Below are positions 18,891-26,742 of a stretch of DNA of 64,000 nt, in pieces. The DNA comes from Paulinella micropora. Its lineage: Eukaryota; Cercozoa; Imbricatea; Euglyphida; Paulinellidae. The stretch is taken from NCBI GenBank assembly GCA_019918135.1, contig WBZZ01006013.1, positions 1-64,000 on the forward strand, given 5' to 3'. The first letter of the stretch is position 1, and every line of letters starts with the position of its first letter. The position numbers and the translations under genes are program-made. A model generated the notes under the pieces. It ran no database searches, was not told the DNA's origin, and saw only the letters and a list, made by a program, of their open reading frames with translations.

Positions 18891-21470
18891 TGTTGTTCCC
18901 GTTATTGTTCCTCCATTTGTTATATTGTTTGAGTTCATATCTAAGGCTCCATAAAACCGCATACCGCCAGCATTGTTAAAACGGACAATGTCAGACGAAG
19001 CACTTTTATTATCCAAAAGTTTTGAAATATAAAGTCCCGCCCCTTTTACATCAGATGCTACATTCGTGAATACATAACCTCTTTGGTTCGCGGTTCCGCT
19101 TGTAGCAGTATTTAAAGTGTATAAGAAAGACTGCCAATCACCCGTTGTCTGAGAAAAGAATATATCTCCTCCGTTTTGGTTTAATATCCGCGCCCCATTA
19201 TATGTTATATTTCCACCATTAATGATATCAACATTATTGAAATCGGCTTGGCTTAACAAATTCAGTGCCCTTACATCATTTCTACTTCCATTAAATATTT
19301 TAATTCCTGTTATTGTTTGGTCGCCTGTTAGTTTCACATTTTGCCCGTCCAATGTGTCCGCATAACCTTTTGTTGCTCCGTCTGTTGATAATGTCGGAGT
19401 TCCAAGGTTGGCTATTTTGCTACTATTACAATCTAACCCCGAAGCATTTACCCAACCGACAATCGTCCCGTCAATAATAAAACTTATTTTTTTCGCAGAA
19501 ATTTCAAAGTTGTAATATGTTGCAGTTTTCATATCCAAACTAGCAATTGACCCGATATTACTGGTAGAATTGAAAACGATAAATGTTCCCTTTGTTGTTG
19601 AATTGATTGAATTTCCCGTTATTTCAACACCACTACTATATGTCTTAATTCCTGCTATGGTTTGGTTTCCTGTTAGTTTCACATTTTGTCAGTCTAATGT
19701 ATCCACATAACTTTTGTTTGCTCCGTCCGTTGTTGCTGATGGTGTGGCTAAGTTTGTTATTTTTGTATTGTTTGAAGATAGTGTCGTGCCCGTTGCTGTC
19801 GCGATTACATTATCACCCGCATATAAATCAACATATGACCCCGTTATTTGTATCGGATACCAAGTCGCTGTCGCTGTCTTTTGTGCGGCAATCATTCCTA
19901 TTTTTGTATCAAAGGCAATGCCAATGCCGTCAAAAGTAGTAGGGTTGGACGAACCATTTACTTCCAAAGTTGAAGTAAATTTTTTATTCCCTGCTATGGT
20001 TTGGTCTCCTGTTAGTTTAACCACCGAAGTGTCAAGAGTAGAAACATCAATACCATCAACCAAATTCACATTTGTTATGCTTTGGCTTTTCATATCAATA
20101 CCCGCACTAGCATTTATTATGTTGCTGAATGTTTTGGTTCCTGCTATGGTTTGGTCTCCTGTTAGTTTGACGACAGAAGTATCAAGGGTGGATACATCAA
20201 TACCATCAACCAAATTTACATTTGTTATGTTAAATCCACCCATATTTAAACTGCCCGTCATAGCCGTTGTGCCGTCCTTTGCTAGTTTAGTATCAGTGTA
20301 AGCCTTCGTTGAAGCATCGCCGTCATAGAATGGTGCGGGCAATCCGCTGATTGCTGTCATGCTGTTAAAATTTAAAACATTATTTGTCAATGTCATTCCA
20401 CCCCCTGTTGTTGGAGCAAAAAGTATGGACGAGCCTACAAAAGATAATGGATAGCCCGTTGCTCCACCTGCCTCCGACGAATAGATAGAACCCATATTAT
20501 TGTTGTAATTGAAGAATAATTTGCCTGTGTTTAATGGATTTGAGTCTTTTACACCCACATAAGTAGTAAATGTTTTATTTCCAGTTATTGTTTGGTCGCC
20601 TGTTAGTTTAACAACCGAAGTATCAAGAGCCGAAACATCCACACCATCAACATTACCGACATTTGCTACATTAAAACCCCCCATATTTAAATCTCCAAAC
20701 ATCATAGCGAGACCATCCAATCTTAGAAAAGGTGAGTTTGTGTTTCTCGATTGCCCTGTGCTATAAATGAGTAGTTGGTTATCGGCGGGTGTGCCTGTAA
20801 TTATCACATCGCTGTGTGTGTTAATTGAGCCGTCCGCGGACACTTTATCATTATTGTCTTCGTGCTCTGATATCCAAGTATCAACATCTTTGGTATTTAG
20901 TAAATTAACTCCCGTTATATTCAAATTATCACCCATACTAATGTTGCCGAATTCATCCACATTTATTGGAAATGTTTTATTTACCCAGTTTATTGAGTTA
21001 TATGTTAGATAACTATTCATAGCCACTGGTGCTGTTATGACTACATCAGAGAGTGTATCAATTGAGCCGATTGTTGTATTTCTCCATTTACCATCTACAT
21101 CATTATATGTTAAGTATTGCCCGACCACTGGTGCGGATATGTTTGTGTCTATGAGATTGTATAGACTGGTTTGGTGTGGATTACTTGTATTGGAGCGGTG
21201 TTGAGTTGAGGCTTTAACTTCGTCGTTGTCCCTTACTCGTTGCTCTGTGTAGTATAAATTTTTTCCTTCTTTGATATCGTCTGTGGTCTTGGTAGATAAT
21301 CTCGTATCAAATCTGGAATTGGTGAAATAAAGATTTACGGGGTCTGTGTCTTCTGGTATTCTATCTGTATATAACCCTGTAATATTGGTATTGGTTAAGT
21401 CAAGGTTGGCTATGTCTAGACTATCAACGGCCAACTCATTCAAGCCTAAGAGCGACTTATAGTTTGACAT

Positions 21471-21521
21471 TATATTAATTAATTATTAAAAAATACTAAA
21501 ATATATTAATCTTAGTATAGA
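21471..21521. promoter_or_regulatory. Short divergent promoter region (P1)
   Basis: Only 51 AT-rich bases separate the divergent starts of the fibre gene (minus) and the charged-protein gene (plus). The core ATTATTAAAAAATACTAAAA and the AATCTTAGTATAG before the plus start are conserved in P2 (42387-42438). Confidence 0.55.
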
Positions 21522-22040
21522 ATGCCGTCCGCAGAAGCAAGTCGTAAGAATTGGGGTAGTGCGGTGGAAGGAATAAAAGCAAATGCGAAACAACGAAAGA
21601 TGGAGCATGCTAAAAATGTTTTGGCACAATATAGAAATGCGGTAAAGCAAGAAGACGAAGATATGGAGGAACGAATAAAGCGAATTGAAGAAAAGAACTT
21701 GGCTAAGGATATTATTACTGAACATGATAATGATAGCCCAGAGGAGAAGAGTGAGAGCGAAGATGAGGTCGACTTCACCGATATCATCGCCGAAAAGATG
21801 GCGAAAATGAAAATCAAAAGAGCGAAGGCGGAGACTAAGAGAGCGAAGAAAAAGAAACCCGAGCCCCAGCCTGATGAAAGTGAAGAAAGTGAAAGCGAGA
21901 GTAGTGAAGAAGAAACACCAAAACCGAAGAAAGGTAAGGGTAAAAAATCAAGTAGTGTAAGTGTAAAGGTATATAATCAATCTTCAGGTGCTAAGAAAGA
22001 AAAAAGTGATGAAATAGATAGAGTGTTTTTAAAATTTTAA
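21522..22040 (+). CDS. Highly charged protein (P1)
   Basis: A 172-residue protein starting MPSAEASRKNWGSAVEGIKA. It has a basic helical N-terminus, an acidic middle (EEKSESEDEVDF), a Lys/Arg/Glu helix and a serine/glutamate-rich low-complexity stretch, with a KGKGKK cluster near the end. The N-terminal 100 residues are near identical in P2 (42439-42963), while the low-complexity part varies. Upstream of integrase and likely co-transcribed in P2. A nuclear or DNA-associated protein is plausible; no known domain is seen. Confidence 0.65.
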   Translation: MPSAEASRKNWGSAVEGIKANAKQRKMEHAKNVLAQYRNAVKQEDEDMEERIKRIEEKNLAKDIITEHDNDSPEEKSESEDEVDFTDIIAEKMAKMKIKRAKAETKRAKKKKPEPQPDESEESESESSEEETPKPKKGKGKKSSSVSVKVYNQSSGAKKEKSDEIDRVFLKF

Positions 22041-22042
22041 AT

Positions 22043-22300
22043 TCACCAAAGGAAATGATATGAGTAAAAATTACTATACTCTGGATTATTATAAGTTAAT
22101 TCACCTTTTGAATTTTTTATAGCCTTTGCTCTTTTTCTATAATTTTTTCTTCTTACTTTATCTAAATGGTCTAAATGTGAATATAGTCCTATGCGGTCTT
22201 TATAATGTTCATATCTAGTATCACCAAAATTGATAACCTTACCTTTTGGACTAATGACTTTATATTTTTTATTCTTAATGTTGGACTTTAAAAATCTCAT
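22043..22300 (-). CDS. DUF5754-like small protein (P1 only)
   Basis: An 85-residue basic protein: KYKVISPKGKVINFGDTRYE, HLDKVRRKNYRKRAKAIKN and a final NPEYSNFYSYHFLW. This matches the pattern of a small family (DUF5754) common in giant viruses and Polinton-like viruses, in which a GKxxxFG motif is followed by an RR..YR.R block and an aromatic end FW..HxLW. Function unknown. It is convergent with the charged-protein gene (2-base gap) and divergent from integrase, 10 bases from its start. P2 lacks it: there the two flanking genes are four bases apart. Confidence 0.7.
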   Translation of the reverse strand: MRFLKSNIKNKKYKVISPKGKVINFGDTRYEHYKDRIGLYSHLDHLDKVRRKNYRKRAKAIKNSKGELTYNNPEYSNFYSYHFLW

Positions 22301-22310
22301 TGTATATAAT

Positions 22311-23310
22311 ATGGACTATAAACATACAATTATTAATACACAAAATGCGGATAGCCAACTTGAGGACACACCAACTGGAGAAGAAATAAAAAGGACAAAA
22401 GAAGAAGAAGCCCTTGAAATACACCACCAAAAGAAAAACCCGAAAACATGGAATACAATATGGGTTGATAAGCCGTTAGACCAAGTTTTCTTAGACTTGG
22501 CGGATATGAGTAAGATAAAAGACAAAAAAGGCAATAAGGGCTATGCTTGGATGCTCGTTTGGATTGATTGCCATTCCCGATTTTTAATAATCATTCCGCT
22601 AAAAAAATAAAACAGCGAAAGAAGTATATTATGCTTTGAAATCTATACCTTATAAACCAAAGTCAATTACAACCGACAGCGGAGGAGAATATAAAGGTGC
22701 TACTCGTGAATATTTTATTCAAAATGGAATTAAGCACGATGTGGTTGAAGTAGGAGACCACAGAGCACTTGCGGTTGTTGATAGAGTGATAATAAGTATT
22801 AGGAGATGGCTTGACCTTTTATTTGAAACAAATAGAAATTTTGATTGGGTAAGTTATATTCAAGACTTAGTGAATGCATACAATCATAAAGTTCATCGGG
22901 GAATTCAGGCCAGACCCGTGGACGTATTTGCTGGGAGAGATAAGAACAAACAAACTATAACTCGTGATAACCTTATTAATGAATTCAATATTGGCGATAA
23001 TGTCCGTAAGGAAAACAAGAGGAATGTTTTCAGTAAAGGTGGTAAGACATTCAGTAAAACTATATATAAAGTCAAGGGACGAACCGGATTTAAAATAATT
23101 TTGAATAATGACGAATTAGTGAGCCCTAGAGATTTATTAAAAACTGATTTTACAAAACCTATTGACGAAGAAAAAGAAATCAAAGAACAAACGAAAGAGA
23201 TTATCAAGGAAAAGAAAACAAAAGAACAACTAAAAAGAGAAAGTATTGACAGCGATAATATAAGAACAAGTAAAAGAGAAAGAAAGGCGAAAGTAATATT
23301 AGATTTGTAA
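22311..23310 (+). pseudogene. int: Retroviral-type integrase (P1, broken)
   Basis: DDE-type integrase of Polintons, which inserts the element and makes the 6-bp target duplication. The rve core is readable: VFLDLADMSKIKDKKGNKGY with AWMLVWIDCHSR, then SITTDSGGEYKGATREYF, HRALAVVDRVI and AYNHKVHRGIQARPVDVF. A C-terminal basic tail follows. The start MDYKHTIINTQNADS follows the P2 pattern. It looks broken by about one change. Confidence 0.9.
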
Positions 23311-23357
23311 AATAAATAAGAATAAATACTGCCGAAGACACTCAGTTTTTATCAAAA

Positions 23358-23738
23358 TTAAGAACGATTGTCTGTGCCAGACTTGCAGTAAAGAGGTTCC
23401 CCCACATCCTGAACATAATATCTCTTCGCTGCAGCCCACTTGTGAAAGACTCTAACAACTCCTCTGCCGTCAATTGTTACTGCTAGGTAATCTGCTCCTG
23501 TTGGGAATGGCCTCATAAGAATTCCCTCCACACAGCCTGCCTGAGTGAAATTAAAAACTCGATCTCGCGAATTCGGAATTGAAGAAAACTTCACATAGCA
23601 TCTCTTGTTTTCTCTTAGTTGAGCTGGGGTAGGGGCAGTCAGTTTGACTTCTTTGTTCTCCGTCAGTATTTCCGTCTCAGGCGAAGGTTGGTTGATGTCA
23701 AGGTCTGCAAATTCTTCAACTGGTGCTTCCTCGGACAT
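23358..23738 (-). CDS. Unrecognised 126-aa cargo protein (P1 only)
   Basis: A 126-residue protein: acidic N-terminus (MSEEAPVEEFADLDINQPSP), then a compact part with CYVKFSSIPNSRDRVFNFTQ, GCVEGILMRPFPTGADYLAV and RVFHKWAAAKRYYVQDVGEP. I do not recognise the family. Codon and base use is clearly less AT-rich than the neighbouring Polinton genes, and the gene with its roughly 300-base upstream region is absent from P2. This looks like a captured gene, perhaps from a host, but no source can be named from sequence alone. Confidence 0.5.
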   Translation of the reverse strand: MSEEAPVEEFADLDINQPSPETEILTENKEVKLTAPTPAQLRENKRCYVKFSSIPNSRDRVFNFTQAGCVEGILMRPFPTGADYLAVTIDGRGVVRVFHKWAAAKRYYVQDVGEPLYCKSGTDNRS

Positions 23739-24068
23739 TCCTACAGCAACACAGACATCGAGGGTTTAGTCCTTTTGCGAAAAATCACTTTTTGCTTTCT
23801 GAGAAAGACAAATTCTGAGAAAAAACACGAGGTTTTCTGGAAATGTTTTTTTTAGTGGTGCGGAGTATTTTAAGCGAATTCACACGGGAAAAAATGGCAA
23901 CGATTGAAAATGGATGGAAAAAATTCCACCAGATACGAGAAAAATAAGGACGAAATGCCACCAACACGGATTTTTGGTTTTTGTGTTTTGCCGTAAATCA
24001 CGAAAACACACTGGACTGCTTTCGTGCTCATTTTTCAATCCGACAAGCACTACATAAGCCTCGCTACA
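23739..24068. other. Non-coding region upstream of cargo gene (P1)
   Basis: About 330 bp, more even in base composition than the rest of P1, lying between divergent starts at 23738 and 24069. It probably holds the promoters of both. I see no clear motif, only A/T runs such as GGAAATGTTTTTTTTAGTGG. Confidence 0.4.
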
Positions 24069-24614
24069 ATGAGTGATGATTTAATACCTATAACTAATAG
24101 AACCAAACAGGAATGGTTAGAATGCTTCATAACAATGAATAGAGGTAAGGATTTCGCAAAGAAAAGTAAAATTGGATGCGAAGAACGGATAAGCAAAATA
24201 GATAAAGAAATAGATTTGCTTATGGAAAAAAAGAAACCAGACCAGATTAAACTAGAAGCAGTAAATGAGTATATTAGAATGAAAGACAAAGAAAGTATTA
24301 ATGTAGAGGAGGATAGACAATTTCGCCTTAGCAAGAAAAAAAAACAAATAAAAAAAGAAAAAGAACTTAAACATTTTTATGCTTGGCGAAAGGAGACCAG
24401 AGGGCAGTATGGAATGGTAATAGTAGAAAAATTTTTTGATGGTATAGATAGTGAAGGAATGTCTTTCAATCAATCACTCATTAAGTATATAGACTACACT
24501 CCAATCGCTAATAGAGATTTGGTTGATATTACCATCAGCGATGTAGAAACCAGAAAAGCGGTAGATGCTTCAACCGAAAATAATAGTAATATGCACAGAT
24601 GTTATAGAAAGTAA
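24069..24614 (+). CDS. Charged helical protein, last gene (P1)
   Basis: A 181-residue protein starting MSDDLIPITNRTKQEWLECF; 15 further codons are open upstream but are not supported by the P2 comparison. It is rich in Lys and Glu, with a helical core (CEERISKIDKEIDLLMEKKK, QIKKEKELKHFYAWRKETRG) and an end NSNMHRCYRK that is shared with the broken P2 homologue (44269-44796, ending HNRNMHRVYR). It is the last gene before the right TIR. No known domain. Confidence 0.6.
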   Translation: MSDDLIPITNRTKQEWLECFITMNRGKDFAKKSKIGCEERISKIDKEIDLLMEKKKPDQIKLEAVNEYIRMKDKESINVEEDRQFRLSKKKKQIKKEKELKHFYAWRKETRGQYGMVIVEKFFDGIDSEGMSFNQSLIKYIDYTPIANRDLVDITISDVETRKAVDASTENNSNMHRCYRK

Positions 24615-24802
24615 ATGCTTGTTGGGACAGCCCCTTTTCACATAGGGCTTAACAAATAGTGTGAATGTTTTGGTTTAATCCAAACCAGTACTTGGGGCGA
24701 AAGCCCCTCTTTCATTCAAAGAAATTTTACAAATGCCATACTTATGTGTGGCAGGAAACACCAAAGGTTGGCAATCTACGAAAAGACTACGAAAAAAGGT
24801 AA
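24615..24802. other. 3' region of P1 with short hairpins
   Basis: Non-coding. Two stems stand out: AGCCC against GGGCT (about 24631-24651), and GGGGC-GAAA-GCCCC (about 24695-24708), a perfect 5-bp stem closed by a GAAA loop. Either may mark a transcript end. Confidence 0.45.
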
Positions 24803-24836
24803 TTTAATAAAAATGTGTCATATATTTTTTCTGATT

Positions 24837-24886
24837 ATCTCCAACGTGTTGGAGATATGGTGCATTATCTCCAACGTGTTGGAGAT
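24837..24886. repeat. Tandem pair of type 1 palindromes in right TIR (P1)
   Basis: ATCTCCAACGTGTTGGAGAT at 24837-24856 and again at 24867-24886, spaced by ATGGTGCATT. The left TIR has one copy. Confidence 0.9.
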
Positions 24887-24943
24887 ATGGTGCTTTTGGC
24901 CTTCTGTATTGATTACCTGTGTGATATGTCTAGAAGCCTTAAT

Positions 24944-24994
24944 CGCAGTTCATGTCGTGAATTTGAGGCACGAAAATTCATGACACGAACTGCG
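24944..24994. other. P1 right terminal hairpin
   Basis: Inverted copy of 4293-4343, 51 bases, loop GAGGCACGA on this strand. Identical stems to the left tip. Confidence 0.8.
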
Positions 24995-25006
24995 GTATCA
25001 TCTACT

Positions 25007-25012
25007 AATTTG
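25007..25012. repeat. Target site duplication of P1, right (AATTTG)
   Basis: Matches 4272-4277. Confidence 0.85.
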
Positions 25013-25415
25013 CACATAAACATATACAACCGCACCGATCTATCTTTATCTAGAACAGTTACCATGATTCACTCTATTACAGTCATACCATGGTCGCTTT
25101 ATCAGTCATTTATTGAGGTTCTATAAATTCTAGAACACGGAATCACGTGTATGTCACGACATTTAATATTTACCATTTGTTATTATTGTCATTAAAGTAT
25201 GTTTATTGAAACTGCAAAGTTAACTGAATTATAATCGTATTTATATAGATTGCTAAGGATGGATTACTCTGGTCACTTGGGTTATGAGCGGACGCAAGTG
25301 GCGCTGCAATGCCCGCGTTTGTCAGGTAAAGCCTCTGCGTTTGAGGAATGGAGATGGTCGTTTTTGCAGTTGTTGAGGGTGTTGACCCCAAATTCTTGAT
25401 TTTTATTGCAGATCC
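25013..25415. other. Flank between P1 and copia B gag piece
   Basis: About 400 bp without a gene I recognise. It continues the pre-insertion DNA from 4101-4271 and leads into the gag piece of copia B, so it could hold the 5' LTR and leader of copia B. A TTTTTATTGCAG just before 25415 looks like a splice acceptor, but nothing else supports an intron. Confidence 0.3.
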
Positions 25416-25638
25416 TAATGGACCGATGCCGCTGGCCGAGCTGAAGACCTTCATCACGCCACGGCAGCTGAGTTGAAGAAAGCTACGGAGGGTAAGGGAC
25501 TGGGTGACCCAGCCGTCCCTCTGGAAGAGCAAAAGGAAGCGATCGACCACCTGGGCGCGAACTACACGTTCCAGGATTTGGAGCAGTGTCTCCCAGAGAA
25601 GGTGAGACTATCTTGCATTGTAAAGCTGCGGTCATACC
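25416..25638 (+). mobile_element. Copia B, gag piece left of P2
   Basis: The plus strand has an open frame with VPLEEQKEAIDHLGANYTFQ and DLEQCLPEKVR, helical and charged like copia Gag. It stops at the left end of P2 and Gag-like sequence resumes directly after P2 at 45616, so P2 sits inside this retroelement. Fossil with several breaks overall. Confidence 0.6.
25633..25638. repeat. Target site duplication of P2, left (CATACC)
   Basis: CATACC directly before the left TIR, repeated at 45610-45615 directly after the right TIR, and again at 60414-60419 in the tandem copy. Confidence 0.9.
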
Positions 25639-25772
25639 AGTAGTATAATATCGTTTTTTTAAGGTCGTTTTTTCGTGCCTTAAAACGACGCTTTTAAAAA
25701 CGATTAGCCCTTCCTATTGATTTGGCGCACAATCAATACAAGAGCACAAAACACCCCAAAGAGCCCTCCACA
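25639..25772 (+). repeat. P2 left terminal inverted repeat
   Basis: 134 bp, tip AGTAGTATAATATCG, inverted copy at 45476-45609. Contains the terminal hairpin 25650-25704. Confidence 0.95.
25650..25704. other. P2 left terminal hairpin with TCGTGCCT loop
   Basis: Arms 25650-25671 and 25682-25704 (ATCG, T run, GTCGTTTT against AAAACGAC, A run, CGAT) pair at about 20 positions with one small internal loop. The loop TTCGTGCCTT equals the P1 loop although the stems are unrelated. Confidence 0.78.
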
Positions 25773-25823
25773 CGAGCGCCTTTTTATTTTAGATAACTAT
25801 AATATAAAAGAACATTAATATAA

Positions 25824-26057
25824 ATGGATACGCGCAAACAGAAGAGAGCAGAATATGTAAAGGAAAGAAGAAAACAGAAATATACATGTGTATGTGGTAA
25901 AGTAATAGGTATATATGGAAAATATCAACACGAAAAATCTGACTTTCATAGAGACTACTTCGCAGAGAAAGAAGAGGTTATGATAGGAGGACATAAAGTT
26001 ATTCGTATAATTCGTAGAAATGACGACATTGAAAGATATTATAAAAATCACTCGTGA
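25824..26057 (+). CDS. Small zinc-finger-like protein (P2)
   Basis: A 77-residue basic protein, homologue of 4467-4709. YTCVCGKVIGIYGKYQHEKS with DFHRDYF gives Cys22, Cys24, His36 and His42, a plausible small zinc site. The C-terminal half (AEKEEVMIGGHKVIRIIRRN) is well conserved with P1. First gene inside the left TIR. A DNA-binding or regulatory role is inference from charge and position. Confidence 0.68.
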   Translation: MDTRKQKRAEYVKERRKQKYTCVCGKVIGIYGKYQHEKSDFHRDYFAEKEEVMIGGHKVIRIIRRNDDIERYYKNHS

Positions 26058-26082
26058 TTTGTTATAATAATGTTATAAAAAT

Positions 26083-26131
26083 AAAATGTAAAATCATTTA
26101 AAGAAATAAATATTATTACTTATATAATATG
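26083..26131 (+). promoter_or_regulatory. Repeated intergenic cassette (P2, first copy)
   Basis: AAAATGTAAAATCATTTAAA, then GAAATAAATATTATTACTTA and TATAATATG, running into the next start codon. Same block as 4701-4750 and 26393-26438. Confidence 0.45.
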
Positions 26132-26401
26132 TCTTCTATAATGATACAAGCGGACAAGGAATTGAAAGAACTATACAACTTACATTTTCCAGAAGCATTA
26201 GCAGACGATAGAAGGATTAAGAAATACACTAGAAGAGAAACGCTTCAACGATATAGCAAAGCCTTTAAGTTTTGGGATGAACAGAAAAACAAAGCATTAG
26301 AGGCTCCAACAATGTTGAATATCCACAAATGGGAAATATGTGAAGAAGCAATAAGACAACTTAAATTAAGGGTGATGATTGTATTAAATAATAAAATGTA
26401 A
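26129..26401 (+). CDS. Small helical protein, second gene (P2)
   Basis: A 90-residue protein starting MSSIMIQADKELKELYNLHF. It is helical and charged, with SKAFKFWDEQKNKALEAPTM and a final LRVMIVLNNKM. The P1 counterpart (4770-4996) is broken, but the first 25 residues match well, so the gene is real in this family. It is flanked on both sides by the same intergenic cassette, which suggests that these small genes and their spacers spread by duplication. No known domain. Confidence 0.6.
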   Translation: MSSIMIQADKELKELYNLHFPEALADDRRIKKYTRRETLQRYSKAFKFWDEQKNKALEAPTMLNIHKWEICEEAIRQLKLRVMIVLNNKM

Positions 26402-26438
26402 AACCATTTAAAGAAATAAATTATATTACTTATAATGT
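26393..26438 (+). promoter_or_regulatory. Repeated intergenic cassette (P2, second copy)
   Basis: AAAATGTAAAACCATTTAAA, then GAAATAAATTATATTACTTA and TAATGTAG. It differs from the first copy at only a few bases. Confidence 0.45.
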
Positions 26439-26442
26439 AGAT

Positions 26443-26619
26443 ATGGGGAGACACAAGAAATATCTCACACCCGAGGACAAACGAAAGGCTAACTCCGAAA
26501 AGGCGCTCGCATATTACAAAAGAAATAAGGATGAAATTAATCAAAAGAGGAAGGAGCAATTAAAAGAACGAAACAGAAAACTTAAGGAATATGAAGAAAT
26601 GAAGGCGAGAGGAGTATAA
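26443..26619 (+). CDS. Small basic MGRHKKYLT-type protein (P2)
   Basis: A 58-residue protein: MGRHKKYLTPEDKRKANSEK, ALAYYKRNKDEINQKRKEQL, then KERNRKLKEYEEMKARGV. Homologue of 5193-5396, 9 residues shorter at the C-terminus. Strongly basic and helical. It precedes polymerase B as in P1. Function unknown; conservation in both elements supports a real gene. Confidence 0.62.
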   Translation: MGRHKKYLTPEDKRKANSEKALAYYKRNKDEINQKRKEQLKERNRKLKEYEEMKARGV

Positions 26620-26742
26620 AAAACAAGATTTTTTATGAATGAATTTCATGTTAAAGGTAAGACAATCTTATATATATATAAAGGTAAAACAATTTAATTT
26701 ATTTTCATTATTTTTATATCCTCACTAATATAAAAGTAAAAT

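Larger units (their letters stand above)
17568..21470 (-). pseudogene. Long fibre protein with S74 chaperone (P1, broken)
   Basis: Phage-like fibre. The N-terminal half is a shaft of repeats around VVKLTGDQTIAGNKTF and SLNMGGFNITNVNLVDG; the middle holds 15-residue repeats (GLITANAGISTTTATAS); the C-terminus is a peptidase S74 intramolecular chaperone (YSDRRKKEDIKECLGLDFIN and TGLIAQELEEIL), which in known fibres trims itself off after trimer folding. A coiled coil ends it. The region looks broken by about one change. The shaft is close to P2, the distal part is not. Confidence 0.85.
4278..25006. mobile_element. Polinton/Maverick element P1, about 20.7 kb
   Basis: Full-length Polinton fossil: inverted terminal repeats, a 6-bp target duplication, and the hallmark set of protein-primed polymerase B, retroviral-type integrase, adenain-type protease, packaging ATPase, major capsid and penton proteins. 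Both ends are present; about five genes look broken. The two TIR arms differ by only a couple of substitutions plus one unit duplication, so insertion looks recent. It resembles P2 across most of its length, but with different TIR stems and some different genes, so P1 and P2 are separate subfamilies that inserted independently. Confidence 0.95.
24803..25006 (-). repeat. P1 right terminal inverted repeat
   Basis: 204 bp, inverted copy of 4278-4454. It is longer because a 30-base unit made of the palindrome plus ATGGTGCATT is present twice, and shorter by one AGT at the tip. Otherwise only a couple of substitutions separate the arms. Confidence 0.93.

Noticed and set aside
25405-25415. An intron acceptor before the copia B gag piece
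   Set aside because: Only the TTTTTATTGCAG string supports it; no donor or branch context can be shown.
4101-25415. An LTR of copia B interrupted by P1
   Set aside because: Position would fit, but no second LTR copy is in the window, so neither ends nor identity can be shown.
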